Source: Capitella teleta
Taxonomy: Eukaryota; Annelida; Polychaeta; Capitellidae
Reading direction: 5' to 3'
Length of the DNA stretch: 64,000 nt
Assembly: GCA_000328365.1 (NCBI GenBank)
Contig: KB309449.1
Coordinates: forward strand, 342,457-406,456
The notes beneath the pieces were generated by a model. It did not search any database. It was not told where the DNA came from and saw only the letters and a program-made list of their open reading frames with translations. Position numbers and translations under genes: made by a program. Shown in pieces: positions 63,301 through 64,000 of this stretch; position 1 is the first letter of the stretch, and each line of letters starts with the position of its first letter.

Positions 63301-64000
63301 ACTTTCAGTCCGGGGAGAGTCCGTAAATTAATTTGGCTTTGGATGCCTGAAATAAAACTCCATTTTCACAGTGAATTCAATCCAGAAGGCTGTCAGCCAA
63401 CCTTCATTTGCAACCTGTTGGAAACAGCTCACAAAACCATGAAAGATCCAATTGTATAATTTGTATATTAAATCTCAATCAAAGTGAGATTTCAGATTCA
63501 GATTTCAGAAAAATTGTCAGTTGCATAGTTGTTATGACAGCAGTCATTGATCCAGATTTTGCCTTTTTTTTAACCCTCGAGACTCGAGACAATCATTTCC
63601 ATAGTTGTCTGTGATTTCAATAATGCAATGTCATCATCATCGTCATCTGTGTATGAGATATACACCGTTGAGGTCACCAGCTTCAGTCATCTCATTGCTA
63701 GAAGATGATTAAAAGTGTCAGTTTGTCCCCCGGTGCCCTTGTGCTAATGGAAATATATTCAGAAAGCGATCTCTCCCTCGAGAATATCGAAGCGATTAGG
63801 CTGCGTCTGGAATGAACGTAAAACTGAACAAACAAAAAAGTGGTGACAAATTATGTATAAACAAACAATTTTAGAAGGATAGACAAATGAAGAAGAATAA
63901 CAAAACTTGCACCATAGATTTGCACATGTTGTAATGACTCAATTGTGATCAGAGGCTGTTCACCAAACACCCTCACAGAGCTCAAAATAAAAGTTCTTTT
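60331..64000. other. Unannotated stretch to window end
   Basis: No supported gene. T-rich low-complexity runs occur at 61350-61375 and 62338-62388. A CpG-richer block with a GC box is noted at 63060-63330. Confidence 0.45.
63060..63330. promoter_or_regulatory. Possible CpG-richer regulatory block
   Basis: This block is visibly richer in CG than its AT-rich surroundings and contains TACGTCA (CRE-like, about 63108), GTGACGTTTT (about 63139) and a GC box GGGGGCGGGGTG (about 63281). No exon follows within the window, so promoter function is only a possibility. Confidence 0.18.

Overview
The window looks like metazoan nuclear DNA, most likely from a marine invertebrate. It is AT-rich (I estimate 38-40% G+C by eye), has long gene-free stretches and many simple repeats, and carries tRNA-derived SINEs, LINE fragments, small DNA transposons and one Ty3/gypsy fossil. 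There are four runs of N (three of exactly 50, one of 94), as in a scaffolded draft assembly. I cannot name the species. I find no host protein-coding exon, rRNA, functional tRNA or bacterial-style operon that the sequence supports, so this is intergenic or deep-intronic DNA whose recognisable content is repeats.

Layout. 0.4-0.6 kb: a homopurine tract. 4.4 kb: a truncated SINE. 6.3-7.6 kb: a pogo-like terminus, a LINE 3'-UTR fragment, an 11-unit 41-bp minisatellite and a possible CRE/TATA promoter. 11.4-12.7 kb: a decayed MITE candidate and the best SINE copy, with a perfect 12-bp target-site duplication. 14.0-14.8 kb: a DR4 nuclear-receptor motif and an old SINE copy. 17.7-18.2 kb: the C-terminal end of a LINE ORF. 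24.8-25.5 kb: a MITE flanked by TTAA. 27.4-29.1 kb: minisatellite, (TA)n and (TTTC)n. 34.7 kb: a short SINE. 37.5-44.1 kb: the densest region, with a sense LINE, two inverted LINE copies in tandem separated by (TTA)n arrays and an assembly gap, then a Ty3/gypsy fossil bracketed by two copies of a 90-bp repeat. 44.8-45.7 kb: a complete pogo/Tigger-type MITE. 47.4 and 53.8 kb: near-full SINEs. 57.6 kb: a second, tRNA-Val-like SINE or tRNA pseudogene. 60.2 kb: a SINE head beside a gap. The rest shows nothing I can support.

How the parts relate. Seven copies of one SINE family (tRNA-like head with Pol III A and B boxes, about 230-bp body, simple-repeat tail) show several states: full-length, 5'-truncated with clean target-site duplications, and old and decayed. 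That is the pattern of LINE-driven reverse transcription. LINE remnants of at least two lineages are present and could have supplied the machinery, but none is intact. The 37.5-44.1 kb cluster records repeated rearrangement: inversion, microsatellite growth inside LINE sequence, a templated deletion junction and duplication. The least expected regulatory signals are six perfect TGACGTCA palindromes and one perfect DR4 element. Whether any of these act is inference.
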